Source: Gammaproteobacteria bacterium
Lineage (GTDB): Bacteria > Pseudomonadota > Gammaproteobacteria > GCA-002705445 > GCA-002716945
Assembly: GCA_002716945.1 (NCBI GenBank)
Contig: PBCF01000002.1
Location: forward strand, 78,404 to 142,403
Reading direction: 5' to 3'
DNA length: 64,000 nucleotides
Shown here: one piece after another, positions 16,227-25,308 of the stretch
Layout: each line of letters begins with the position of its first letter
How positions within the stretch are numbered: position 1 is the stretch's first letter
The notes under the pieces: model-generated
What the model was told of the DNA's origin: nothing
The model's input: the letters and a program-made list of their open reading frames with translations, nothing else
Databases searched by the model: none
Made by a program: the position numbers and the translations under genes

Positions 16227-16964
16227 TTATTTTGCAACCTTTTTCTTTGTTTTTAATATTGTTTTCACTCTTCCACTTATTTTATCTTTATTATCTTTAT
16301 TGATATTTATAACCTGCCAGGATTCTGTATTAAGATTATACAACATTTGCCCACCTTCCAACGATTCTGATCTTTCATCACTTGCAGAAATTCTTTTTGC
16401 ATTAGACAATATCTTTACATATCCATCTTTAATATTCGCAATGACACCATCGCCTGTAGTTTTTGAATCTGGCGTTACTATTGTAGCATAGGCATCTGTT
16501 TCAACTATTTCTTTAGTAGGATATACAATTGCGCTTGTTGTCATGACTGACACTAAACTCTTTTTTGATTCATCAAATTTTTCAAATTTTACATTATCTG
16601 TAAGATATATAGATTGAAATTGCGAATCCGGATCAAGTGCATGCTTAGCAGTTACATTCCATTTTTCATTATTTGTAGAATTGACAATCATCTTAGGGTT
16701 TATTACTTCCGATCTATCACTATTTGGATATTTCTCTAATCTATCTCCAGCAAGGTTCCATTTGATATTACCTTGATTGTCAGTCTGATCCATAGAAAAT
16801 TTATTAATGTAGTGATTGGTAATATCGATATCAGTATTTTTTTTAAAATTTACTGATTGAGATAAAATATTTTCTAACCAGATTAATGATGCTAGCAATA
16901 TTAATATAAAGATCTTTTGCTTTATATTTGTTTTAATATCTAAAAATTTTTTAAAATAATTCAT
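16227..16964 (-). CDS. lptC: LptC with an LptA-like C-terminal tail
   Basis: A bitopic periplasmic protein that passes LPS from LptBFG towards the outer membrane. A single membrane anchor (about residues 18-34, IFILILLASLIWLENIL) is followed by LptC-type beta-jellyroll sequence: WNLAGDRLEKYPNSD, WNVTAKHA, IYLTDNVKF and TTGDGVIANIKDGYVKIL. At 245 residues it is some 50 longer than usual LptC. The extra tail (LEGGQMLYNLNTESWQV, then SGRVKTILKTKKK) resembles the last strand and basic end of LptA. A separate lptA, normally between lptC and lptB, is missing and the genes abut. I infer a hybrid. It overlaps kdsC by 4 bp. Confidence 0.82.
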   Translation of the reverse strand: MNYFKKFLDIKTNIKQKIFILILLASLIWLENILSQSVNFKKNTDIDITNHYINKFSMDQTDNQGNIKWNLAGDRLEKYPNSDRSEVINPKMIVNSTNNEKWNVTAKHALDPDSQFQSIYLTDNVKFEKFDESKKSLVSVMTTSAIVYPTKEIVETDAYATIVTPDSKTTGDGVIANIKDGYVKILSNAKRISASDERSESLEGGQMLYNLNTESWQVININKDNKDKISGRVKTILKTKKKVAK

Positions 16965-17467
16965 GACTTTTGTATATTATAAATAAGGTCACAAACGTCT
17001 CTAACAGCTCCAGATCCACCGACTCTTGGTGTAACCCAATCAACATATTCATCAATGCCATTTAAATTAGCATTAGGTACTGTTATTGATAAACCAGCAT
17101 ATTTAAGCAAAGCTAGGTCTACAATATCATCACCTACAAAACATACTTCTTTTTTGTCATATTTTTTTTCAAACAATTTAATAAAATCGTTAAGTTTATT
17201 TTTTGAGTTTTGTACAATTTTTTTTATACCTAATTCTTTAGCTCTATGGTTTACTGCCTCAGATTCGCGCCCACTAATAATTGCCACTTCTAGACCTATA
17301 CTTTGTATCATTTTAATTCCATGACCATCTTGTGCGAAGAATTTTTTTGATTCAACTCCATCATCAGACATATAAATACCACCGTCGGTTAACACGCCGT
17401 CTACGTCCAAGACTAATAATTTTATTTTTTTTGCTTTTTCATTAATTTTATAATCAATATTTTTCAT
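16961..17467 (-). CDS. kdsC: 3-deoxy-D-manno-octulosonate 8-phosphate phosphatase
   Basis: HAD-superfamily phosphatase releasing Kdo for LPS inner-core synthesis. It is 168 residues. The nucleophile loop LVLDVDGVLTDGGIYM is near residues 18-33, followed by AIISGRESEAV, the conserved lysine region and CFVGDDIVDLALL, which binds magnesium. The tetrameric KdsC type lacks a cap domain, as here. It overlaps the lptC gene by 4 bp and follows kdsD after 46 bp. Confidence 0.95.
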   Translation of the reverse strand: MKNIDYKINEKAKKIKLLVLDVDGVLTDGGIYMSDDGVESKKFFAQDGHGIKMIQSIGLEVAIISGRESEAVNHRAKELGIKKIVQNSKNKLNDFIKLFEKKYDKKEVCFVGDDIVDLALLKYAGLSITVPNANLNGIDEYVDWVTPRVGGSGAVRDVCDLIYNIQKS

Positions 17468-17513
17468 TATATTATGTTCTATCTTTTTACCTTATGATTG
17501 TATTATGAACCAT

Positions 17514-18479
17514 TTATATGCCAGATCTAATAAGTTCATTTAATGTCAATAATCCAATTAATTTTTTATTTTTATCCACTACAATTAATGAAGAAATCTT
17601 ACTTTCTTCCATAATTGTTAAGGCTTCAGCTGCGAGTATATCTTGTTCGATACATTTAGGTTTCTTTGTCATGACATCTTTTACTATAATATTAGTGACA
17701 TTGGGATTAGCTTTTAAAGTTCTTCTTAAATCACCATCTGTAAAGATACCAACAATGCTTTTATTTTGATTTATAATTATTGCAACACCAAATTTACATT
17801 TACTGATTTTATCAATAGCTTTTAGCAGTAAGGTGTTTTGGCTAATTGTTGGAAGTTTGTTTGTAAACATTACATTTTTTACATTTTTTAGCAATCTCTT
17901 CCCTAGATAACCTTGTGGGTGTGATTTTGCAAAATCTTTAGAAGTAAAACCTCGAGATTCTAATAAAGTGATAGCTATTGCATCTGAAAGTCCCATTGCA
18001 GTTATAACACTAGAAGTTGGTGTTAAATTAAGTGGACAGGCTTCTTTTTTTACACCTGCATTTAAATGGATATGAGATATTTTAGCCAGAGACGATGAAT
18101 CTGAACCCGTCACAGATAAAATTTTTAATTTCAAATATTTTAGTAATGGAATAACCAATAATAATTCTTTGGTTTCACCGGAATTTGAAAAGAAAATAAC
18201 CACATCATTTTTATCAATCATGCCCATATCGCCATGTAAAGCTTCTGATGCATGGAGGAAAGCAGATGGTGTTCCAGTGCTAGATAGAGTTGCAGAAAAT
18301 TTTGCAGCTATGTGTCCTGATTTACCTAAACCTATGGTAATTATTTTTCCTTTACACTTTAATATAACATCACAAAAATCTTCAAATTTTTTTCCCAATT
18401 TTTTCGATAAAGTGACTAAAGCATTTGCTTCGTCTTTTAAAACTTTTTTTGCAATTTTATTTTTATTTACTTTTTTCAT
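17514..18479 (-). CDS. kdsD: Arabinose-5-phosphate isomerase
   Basis: Converts ribulose-5-phosphate to arabinose-5-phosphate, the first committed step to Kdo. It is 321 residues: a sugar-isomerase (SIS) domain with GLGKSGHIAAKFSATLSSTGTP and FSNSGETKELL, then two CBS domains in the C-terminal 120 residues (VMTNKLPTISQNTLL... and VMTKKPKCIEQD...). It abuts the antiporter gene without a gap, the same neighbour pair as yrbG-kdsD in E. coli. Confidence 0.95.
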   Translation of the reverse strand: MKKVNKNKIAKKVLKDEANALVTLSKKLGKKFEDFCDVILKCKGKIITIGLGKSGHIAAKFSATLSSTGTPSAFLHASEALHGDMGMIDKNDVVIFFSNSGETKELLLVIPLLKYLKLKILSVTGSDSSSLAKISHIHLNAGVKKEACPLNLTPTSSVITAMGLSDAIAITLLESRGFTSKDFAKSHPQGYLGKRLLKNVKNVMFTNKLPTISQNTLLLKAIDKISKCKFGVAIIINQNKSIVGIFTDGDLRRTLKANPNVTNIIVKDVMTKKPKCIEQDILAAEALTIMEESKISSLIVVDKNKKLIGLLTLNELIRSGI

Positions 18480-19424
18480 TTATGCACCATAAAGAGAGAT
18501 TTGGTATACACTAAATAAAGCCAATAAACCAAGACCAATTATTTTAGAATATTTTATTATATTGGTAGTAATTATAGCGTAAAAAACAAAAGTTGTAATA
18601 CATAGAAGAATCAAGTCCATATAAATACTATCCGATTCTATTACAGCAGGATGGATTATGCTAGATAAGCCAATGACTAAACTAGCATTAAAAATATTTG
18701 AACCTAAAATATTCCCAACAACGTAATCAAAATGATTTTTTCTTATCGATTGAATTGAGGCCGCCAGTTCTGGCAAACTTGTGCCAATTGCAGCTAACGA
18801 TAAACCTATAACATATTCTGATATTCCAATAAATTTAGCAATAATTATTGAACTATATAAGAACAATTCAGTACCAACTAACAACAAAATTAAACCTAAT
18901 ATCATCCAAAAATATATATATTCTATTTTTCTTTTTTTATTAAAATCTTCATCAGTTGATCTAATATTTTTTTTAGAATTTTTTAGAATATATACTATTC
19001 CTATAAATAATGTTAAGAAGAATAAAGATTCAATTTGATTAAATTTTCCATTATATGTAGCAAAGACCACAAATATTGAAAGTGAAACTAAGATTAGTAA
19101 ATACCTATTTAGAGATTTATCTCTAGTGATATTAAGTAAAAAATTTCCTGAAGTCATTATTAGGGCTATTGCGAAAACAAGAGCTATATTTGCTATATTT
19201 GATCCAATTGCATTTCCTACAGCAATTTCAGATTCATTGGACAATCCAGAAAAAATAGATATGAAAATTTCTGGAGATGATGTTGCTATTCCTATAAATA
19301 AAAAACTAGCAAAAAATCCAGATATATTATGTTTAATAGAAAAATTTTCTGTTGCTACAACTAGTAGATTTGCACCATACATTAACAGCAATAAGGAAAG
19401 CAGAAAATATAAAATAGGTTCCAT
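18480..19424 (-). CDS. Calcium/sodium antiporter, YrbG family
   Basis: A 314-residue inner-membrane cation exchanger with two inverted Na/Ca-exchanger domains of about five helices each, joined by a basic cytosolic loop (KNSKKNIRSTDEDFNKKRK). The repeat signatures are FIGIATSSPEIFISIFSGLSNESEIAVGNAIGSN and its partner LAAIGTSLPELAASIQSIRKNHFDYVVGNILGSN. The transported ion is assumed from the family. It lies between mlaA and kdsD and is probably co-transcribed with both. Confidence 0.9.
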   Translation of the reverse strand: MEPILYFLLSLLLLMYGANLLVVATENFSIKHNISGFFASFLFIGIATSSPEIFISIFSGLSNESEIAVGNAIGSNIANIALVFAIALIMTSGNFLLNITRDKSLNRYLLILVSLSIFVVFATYNGKFNQIESLFFLTLFIGIVYILKNSKKNIRSTDEDFNKKRKIEYIYFWMILGLILLLVGTELFLYSSIIIAKFIGISEYVIGLSLAAIGTSLPELAASIQSIRKNHFDYVVGNILGSNIFNASLVIGLSSIIHPAVIESDSIYMDLILLCITTFVFYAIITTNIIKYSKIIGLGLLALFSVYQISLYGA

Positions 19425-19456
19425 TTTAATTTCTTTAAATCAAATATAATTTAAAG

Positions 19457-20221
19457 TTAATAATCAACTCCAATTACATCAATTTCAAAATCTTCTTCAT
19501 CCTCGCCATCATTAACTAGACTCTCTCTTCTTTGTAGATATGATTCTCTAATAAATACATATTTATCTTTGGCTGCTGTTTCAAGAATTTGAGTAGCTTT
19601 TAATAATCTTGCTCTTGTATCAACCACCTCTACAATTGAAATAGCATCTCTTTCTTCATGATGTAGTTCAGTTCTTACTGGCGAAACAGATTCATTAGTC
19701 TGATAATCTGCATACATACCTGGAGCATCTCTTAATGAACTTGGACCAAAAAACGGAAGAACTAAATAAGGACCTGATTCTATTCCCCAATAACCGAGTG
19801 TTTGACCAAAATCTTCTTTGTTCCTTTTTAATCCCATATCTGATGCAACATCAAATATACCTAGCACTCCAATTGTTGAGTTAATAACTAAGCGAGTAAA
19901 ATCAAATCCAGCTTGTTTAAATTTAAGTTGAAAAATATCATTAATAATTGTATTTATTTCTCCTAAATTGTTAAAAAAGTTAGAGACTCCGACCTCCACT
20001 GGATCAGGAGTAATATATTTGTATGTTTTTGCAATTGGTTCTAATACAGTTTTATCTACTACTTCGTTGAAACCAAAAATAGCTCGATTCATTGGTTCTA
20101 AAGGGTCATGTTTTGCAGTATTCGTGGTTGAGCAACCAGATATCAATATCACTGCCAAAACTAGCCATTTGGGAATCGATGTGCTGGTAGATGTTGTATT
20201 GTGGTTTAGATGATCCTGCAT
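19457..20221 (-). CDS. mlaA: MlaA (VacJ) outer-membrane lipoprotein
   Basis: Removes misplaced phospholipid from the outer leaflet of the outer membrane and delivers it to MlaC. It is 254 residues from the ATG at 20221. A lipoprotein signal ends LVLAVILISGC, with the lipidated cysteine at residue 30. DPLEPMNRAIFGFNEVVDK and GYWGIESGPYLVLPFFGPSSLRDA are MlaA hallmarks. A longer frame to 20272 adds residues that spoil the signal peptide. The acidic C-terminus (DGEDEEDFEID) is a local feature. It is divergent from mlaC and opens the long array that runs to ptsI. Confidence 0.92.
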   Translation of the reverse strand: MQDHLNHNTTSTSTSIPKWLVLAVILISGCSTTNTAKHDPLEPMNRAIFGFNEVVDKTVLEPIAKTYKYITPDPVEVGVSNFFNNLGEINTIINDIFQLKFKQAGFDFTRLVINSTIGVLGIFDVASDMGLKRNKEDFGQTLGYWGIESGPYLVLPFFGPSSLRDAPGMYADYQTNESVSPVRTELHHEERDAISIVEVVDTRARLLKATQILETAAKDKYVFIRESYLQRRESLVNDGEDEEDFEIDVIGVDY

Positions 20222-20249
20222 ATTTTCGTGATATGTTATACCTTTTTTA

Positions 20250-20255
20250 TATAAT
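20250..20255 (+). promoter_or_regulatory. Consensus -10 element for mlaC
   Basis: A perfect TATAAT lies 22 bp before the mlaC ATG in the 56 bp mlaA-mlaC gap. The -35 (TCGTGA near 20226) is weak, so the call depends on the -10 and the divergent layout. Confidence 0.35.
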
Positions 20256-20277
20256 ACAATGTAGTATATCATTTTAT

Positions 20278-20862
20278 ATGTTGAAGATTAATAAGTACAT
20301 ATTAATAATTTTCTTTTTTACTTTACCTTTATTTGCCGGTGAGATGCCCGATGATTTTTTGAAATCTAGTGTTAATGAAATAAGCCAATTTATCAGTGAG
20401 AATAAAGATATGCTCGAGAATGATGAAAGATATCTAAAAGCAAAAGTAAATGAACTTATAATTCCTAAATTTAACATGACGTTAATGGCTAAAATAGTTC
20501 TGGGTAAAAAAAATTGGATCTCAGCGTCTAACAACCAAAGGAACGATTTTGTAGGAGCGTTTAGAGATTTGATGGTTAGGACATATATGAAATCTATAAC
20601 GGTTTTCGATGGAGATAAAATTGAATTTGCGCCGTATACACCCGGCAAAAGACATGACATTGCAAAAGTGAAATCACATTATGTAACCTCTGATGGCAAT
20701 ATTGCCGTTGATTATAGACTCAAGCTTGATTCTGATGGTAAGTGGCGAGTTTATGATGTTGTGTTTGATGGAGTTAGTTTATTAAAAAATTATAGAGTAG
20801 ATTTCAGAGAACATATTCAAAAAGATGGTCTTGATTCTTTGATTAATAGCTTGAAAAATTAA
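20278..20862 (+). CDS. mlaC: MlaC-family periplasmic phospholipid carrier
   Basis: A soluble shuttle carrying phospholipid between outer-membrane MlaA and an inner-membrane complex. It is 194 residues from ATG 20278, beginning with a signal peptide (INKYILIIFFFTLPLFAGE). Family features are PKFNMTLMAKIVLG, NQRNDFVGAFRDLMVRTY and KWRVYDVVFDGVSLLKNYR. It is separated from mlaFED, which are not in the window; its neighbours are divergent mlaA and the converging RND gene. MlaC homologues also partner RND proteins in hopanoid transport (HpnM with HpnN), a possible alternative role here. Confidence 0.9.
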   Translation: MLKINKYILIIFFFTLPLFAGEMPDDFLKSSVNEISQFISENKDMLENDERYLKAKVNELIIPKFNMTLMAKIVLGKKNWISASNNQRNDFVGAFRDLMVRTYMKSITVFDGDKIEFAPYTPGKRHDIAKVKSHYVTSDGNIAVDYRLKLDSDGKWRVYDVVFDGVSLLKNYRVDFREHIQKDGLDSLINSLKN

Positions 20863-23348
20863 AAAGGCCTTATAAGTATTATTAATCTTGGTAATAGAGT
20901 TAGCACTGCAAGTAATGCTACAAACATTGCTAGACCTGTCAATAATCCAAAGATAATGGTAGGTATAAAATTAGATAAGATGAGTATTGAGAAGCCAAAA
21001 ATTATTGTAATACCAGTAAAAAATATTGCTCTTCCTATAGTGTCATGACATAGATAAACTGTTTGTTCATAATTATTAGTTTTCCTAAATTCCTCTCTAA
21101 ACCTATAAATATAATGTATGCTATTATCTACTGCGATGCCAATTGTTATTGCAGCAATAGTTATAGTCATCATATCTAATGGCAACTTCATAAGCCCCAT
21201 TAAACCAAGAACAAAAACCGCAGCAATTAAGTTTGGAATAATTCCAATAAAAGATAAAACAGATGATTTAAATAATATCATAAACATAATAGCAATACCT
21301 AACATTACAAATCCTAGAGATAAAATTTGAGAATCAAATAAACTTTGTAACATATTATTGTATAACACAAGAATTCCGGTAATTATAAATTTATCTTCAT
21401 TCAAGTTGAGTTTATTAATGAGATCAAAACGTACTTTATCTATAAATTCTTTTCTTCTTAAATCTTTTTTAGAATCTAGTATTCTTAAATTGATTCGAGC
21501 CTCATTATTTTCAATAGATATATATGGATGTACTGCAACTTTTTTAACTTCTTCCGGCGCTCTTTTATAAAGCAATGACATTTCTAGACTGGTTAATTCC
21601 TGATTATCATTTAATTCCTCTGCAACTCTGATTGTTGAAGCCAATGATAGTACTTTTCCTACCTCTGGCAAGCTATCTAAATAATCGTGTATGGATTTGA
21701 TTTGGTTTATTTTTGATGTAGTAAACCAATTTGCACTTAAATCTTTTTCAGTTTCATCTAACAAACCATCAGTTTCATCTAATAAATCACCAAACTCATC
21801 ATCTTCTTGTTCAAAATTGATTTGTGATTCGTCATCAAATTTTATAATGACATCCAATGGAGTTGTTCCTCCGAGTTTATCATCTATTTGTTTCATACCT
21901 TGATATATTTCAGTATCACTTTTAAAGTAGTTTATGAAACTATTTTCAACTTTCAATTGAAATACACCATAAATTGTTAAAATTAGTATAAAAAAAGTTA
22001 TGGCGGTTATACTCTTCCCATTTTCAATAGTTTGTTTGGCTAAAAAGTTAGTCAAAAAAAAAGTTTTATTAGTTACTTGGTAAGTGTCACTATCTTTTTC
22101 TAGAAGACAAAGTATTGATGGTAATAATAAAAAGGAAGTTAAAAATAAAACAACTAAGCCCAAAACCATCATATATCCAAAATCAATAACTGGTTTTATA
22201 TCACTAAAAACCAAGGATAGAAAAGCAACTATTGTAGTTAAAGCCGTATAAAGACAAGGACGTACCATTTTTGATGTCATCAATTTTACGGTATTTAATT
22301 GATTATCTTTTAATTCTACACTTATTTGACGATAACGAACAATCATATGTATGTTCATTGATAATGTTAATATCAACATTAATGATATAAAGTTTGAAGA
22401 AATAACTGTGACCTTCCATTCCATCATACCTAAAAATCCAAGCATAATAGCGACAGAATAAATACAACTTAATAGTGGTAGCACAATCCATTTTATTTGT
22501 CGAAATATGATAGTTAATGTAATTATAATAAAAATAAAAACACCTATTCCAAAATTTGTAAGATCATTTTTAACATAAGTAATCATGTCATCAGCAATCA
22601 TTGGAATTCCTCCCAACCTCAACTTTACGTTATTTTTTTCAAATGCATCTCTTTCTAAACGGATTTTAGCCAATAAATTATGAACAAAATTGTCATTATC
22701 TTTTTTTAACTTTGTATAATGTTTTTCAATATTGATAAGTTCAACTTTTTCTGTATTAGTTAAAGTTCCATCATGTTGTTTGGCAATTAATATGCTTTTT
22801 TCATTCACTAAATTAATTAGTTTTTGATTTGATTTAAGATTAATCTGCATCGCAGTCGTTTTAGCATCATCACTTATTATCAAATTCTTATATATTGGGC
22901 TATTAAGTATTTCTTCCCTTGCCTTATTAATATCTACACTTTCAGAGAAAATTGTTGGAACATCTGCAATCATTTCTGTTAATGGTTTATTTGAACTTTT
23001 GACAAGAGGCACATCTATTAGAGAAGTTATTGATTCGACCCCATCAATTTTTAATAACTTCTCTTTTAGTTTGCTAATTAAATTTAAATTTTTCTCATCA
23101 AAGATATCTCCATCGTGAGGTGTAAACGTCATAATCAAAAAATCTTTGGTCTGATATCTATGTAATGATTCTCTATATATTCTTAAATCTTTGTCATTTT
23201 CAAGAATTAACGTGTCAGCAGATGCATCCAGTTCAAAATCCGACATATAGAATGATGATAAAACTAGTAATGATAAGAGAATGAATAGAATTTTTTTTGG
23301 TTTCTCTAATATAGATTTAGAATAAATATGTGAAATATCATTAATCAT
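20859..23348 (-). CDS. RND-superfamily (MMPL-like) exporter with sterol-sensing-type domains
   Basis: An 829-residue inner-membrane protein with the RND layout: one N-terminal helix (residues about 18-32), a large periplasmic domain, a five-helix block (about 265-425), a second helix and periplasmic domain, and a final five-helix block (about 690-825). DASADTLILENDKDLRIYRE and the late GIAVDNSIHYIYRFREEF are typical of proteobacterial lipid-type RND exporters that resemble HpnN. No membrane-fusion partner is next to it. It converges on mlaC (4 bp overlap), and with mlaA/mlaC suggests lipid trafficking; this is inference. The second periplasmic domain holds a short acidic tandem repeat. Confidence 0.85.
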   Translation of the reverse strand: MINDISHIYSKSILEKPKKILFILLSLLVLSSFYMSDFELDASADTLILENDKDLRIYRESLHRYQTKDFLIMTFTPHDGDIFDEKNLNLISKLKEKLLKIDGVESITSLIDVPLVKSSNKPLTEMIADVPTIFSESVDINKAREEILNSPIYKNLIISDDAKTTAMQINLKSNQKLINLVNEKSILIAKQHDGTLTNTEKVELINIEKHYTKLKKDNDNFVHNLLAKIRLERDAFEKNNVKLRLGGIPMIADDMITYVKNDLTNFGIGVFIFIIITLTIIFRQIKWIVLPLLSCIYSVAIMLGFLGMMEWKVTVISSNFISLMLILTLSMNIHMIVRYRQISVELKDNQLNTVKLMTSKMVRPCLYTALTTIVAFLSLVFSDIKPVIDFGYMMVLGLVVLFLTSFLLLPSILCLLEKDSDTYQVTNKTFFLTNFLAKQTIENGKSITAITFFILILTIYGVFQLKVENSFINYFKSDTEIYQGMKQIDDKLGGTTPLDVIIKFDDESQINFEQEDDEFGDLLDETDGLLDETEKDLSANWFTTSKINQIKSIHDYLDSLPEVGKVLSLASTIRVAEELNDNQELTSLEMSLLYKRAPEEVKKVAVHPYISIENNEARINLRILDSKKDLRRKEFIDKVRFDLINKLNLNEDKFIITGILVLYNNMLQSLFDSQILSLGFVMLGIAIMFMILFKSSVLSFIGIIPNLIAAVFVLGLMGLMKLPLDMMTITIAAITIGIAVDNSIHYIYRFREEFRKTNNYEQTVYLCHDTIGRAIFFTGITIIFGFSILILSNFIPTIIFGLLTGLAMFVALLAVLTLLPRLIILIRPF
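21748..21789. repeat. Two-copy 21 bp tandem repeat inside the RND gene
   Basis: Two adjacent 21-base units (each starting TCAGTTTCATCTAA) differ at only three positions. They encode back-to-back LLDETDG and LLDETEK in the RND exporter, an acidic spacer in the second periplasmic domain. The repeat is in frame and a multiple of three, so it does not break the gene. Confidence 0.8.
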
Positions 23349-23407
23349 GGCATAATTTCTTATAAAATTTTAGAATATCGAATCAATGAGGTATTTTAAA
23401 GATAATT

Positions 23408-24670
23408 ATGGATAAATTAATAGTTGAGGGCAAAAATATATTATCTGGAACAGTATCAGTTTCTGGCGCTAAGAATGCTGTTTTGCCCATGCTTTGCGCG
23501 TCTGTGATGATATCAGATGGCCTAGTAATAATAAAAAATATACCTCATCTAAATGATGTCACAACAACTACCAGTCTATTAGCTAAAATGGGTATGACAA
23601 TTACTATGGATGAATCGATGAATATACAGCTAGATTCATCAACTATAAATAATACCTTTGCACCTTATGAATTGGTAAAAACAATGCGATCGTCTATATT
23701 AGTACTCGGTCCATTACTAGCAAAACATGGCAATGCGAAAGTTTCATTGCCTGGTGGATGTGCTATTGGTACGAGACCAGTGAATCTCCATATTGAAGCA
23801 TTAAGGAAGATGGGTGCAAAATTAGATATTTTTAATGGTTATATTCATGCAAAATGCAAAAAATTACAAGGAGTTACTATTGAGTTTCCTCAAATATCTG
23901 TTACAGGTACAGAAAATATACTGATGGCCGGATGTTTAGCGGATGGAATAACAACTATACGTAATGCTGCCAGAGAACCTGAAGTTGTAGATTTATGTAA
24001 TTTTTTGAATAAGATGGGAGCTAAAATTTCTGGACAAGGGACTGAAACAATCATTATAGAAGGCGTTGAAAAACTTAAAGGGGCAAGTTATACTGCGCTA
24101 CCAGACAGAATAGAGACCGGCACATTTCTAATAGCAGCAGCAATAACTGGAGGTAAAATCTTAATAAAAGATACAATATCTTCGCATGTTGCAATTATTT
24201 TAGAAAAATTGAAAGAAGCTGGAGCGTATATTAAAACCACTGAAAGTACTATTGAATTAGATATGAAAAAAAAACGCCCAACACCCGTTAACATAACAAC
24301 AGGACCATATCCAATGTTTCCTACAGATATGCAAGCACAAATGACCGCTTTAAATTCTATAGCTAAAGGTAAAAGCGAGGTTTTGGAAAATGTTTTTGAA
24401 AATAGATTTATGCACGTGCAGGAAATGAATAGAATGGGAGCTCAAATTGAAGTAAAAGAGAATTGCGCATCTATTGTTGGGCAAGATACTTTAAAAGGAG
24501 CGCCAGTTATGGCAACTGATTTAAGAGCTTCTGCAAGTTTGATCTTAGCTGGTCTTGCGGCCGAGGGAGTTACAGAAGTTGGAAGAATTTATCATATAGA
24601 TAGAGGTTATGACTGTATAGAAGAAAAACTAAAACAACTTGGAGCAAAAATCACTAGGGAACCGATGTGA
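23408..24670 (+). CDS. murA: UDP-N-acetylglucosamine 1-carboxyvinyltransferase
   Basis: First committed step of peptidoglycan synthesis, adding enolpyruvate to UDP-GlcNAc. It is 420 residues with the catalytic cysteine in [15 protein letters not shown] (fosfomycin-sensitive type), [16 protein letters not shown] and the C-terminal [17 protein letters not shown]. It begins the murA-hisG-DAHP synthase-hisD run; hisG starts 4 bases before its end. The murA-hisG-hisD order is common in Beta- and Gammaproteobacteria near mla genes, matching the nearby mlaA/mlaC. Confidence 0.97.
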   Translation: MDKLIVEGKNILSGTVSVSGAKNAVLPMLCASVMISDGLVIIKNIPHLNDVTTTTSLLAKMGMTITMDESMNIQLDSSTINNTFAPYELVKTMRSSILVLGPLLAKHGNAKVSLPGGCAIGTRPVNLHIEALRKMGAKLDIFNGYIHAKCKKLQGVTIEFPQISVTGTENILMAGCLADGITTIRNAAREPEVVDLCNFLNKMGAKISGQGTETIIIEGVEKLKGASYTALPDRIETGTFLIAAAITGGKILIKDTISSHVAIILEKLKEAGAYIKTTESTIELDMKKKRPTPVNITTGPYPMFPTDMQAQMTALNSIAKGKSEVLENVFENRFMHVQEMNRMGAQIEVKENCASIVGQDTLKGAPVMATDLRASASLILAGLAAEGVTEVGRIYHIDRGYDCIEEKLKQLGAKITREPM

Positions 24671-25308
24671 TTAGAAATAATATGGAAAGATTAAAACTTG
24701 CAATTTCAAAAGGGAAAATACTTGATCAAGGATTGAAAATTCTAGATAAATCAGGAATTAGATGTAGAGAAAACCCTCTGACATCTAGAAAACTAATTTT
24801 CAAAACAAATTTGGATTATGTTGATATCATTGTCGTAAGAGCAAGTGATGTTCCGGCATATATTGAATCTGGTAAAGTGGATATGGGGATTGTTGGGAAA
24901 GACACTCTACTTGAAAGTAAAAATAATAATCATTATAGATTGCTGGATTTAAAAATTGCAAAATGTAAATTAATCGTTGCTGGTAAAAAAGACAAAATAT
25001 TGAAAAATAATTTAAAAGTTGCAACTAAATATCCAAGCATAACTAAAAAATTTTTTCATGATAAAGGTTTACAATGCTCAGTTCTTAAATTGTATGGATC
25101 TATAGAATTAGCGGCAGTGTTAGATATGACAGATGTAATTGTAGATTTAGTTGAGACTGGGAAGACATTAAAAGAAAATGGATTAGTTCAAATAGAGGAA
25201 ATACAACAAATAACATCGTATTTAATAGTAAATAAGGGATCATTTAAATTAAGTAATGATAAAATAAGGAATGTAGTTAAAAAAATAGAATCAGGTATTT
25301 TGTTATGA
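24667..25308 (+). CDS. hisG: ATP phosphoribosyltransferase, short form
   Basis: First step of histidine synthesis. At 213 residues it is the short HisG, which lacks the C-terminal regulatory domain and normally needs the HisZ subunit for activity and feedback control; hisZ is not in this window. Motifs include [39 protein letters not shown] and [18 protein letters not shown] at 24667 overlaps the murA stop and has AGGGA about 8 bases upstream; ATG at 24682 (five codons later) is a weaker alternative start. Confidence 0.95.
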   Translation: MIRNNMERLKLAISKGKILDQGLKILDKSGIRCRENPLTSRKLIFKTNLDYVDIIVVRASDVPAYIESGKVDMGIVGKDTLLESKNNNHYRLLDLKIAKCKLIVAGKKDKILKNNLKVATKYPSITKKFFHDKGLQCSVLKLYGSIELAAVLDMTDVIVDLVETGKTLKENGLVQIEEIQQITSYLIVNKGSFKLSNDKIRNVVKKIESGILL

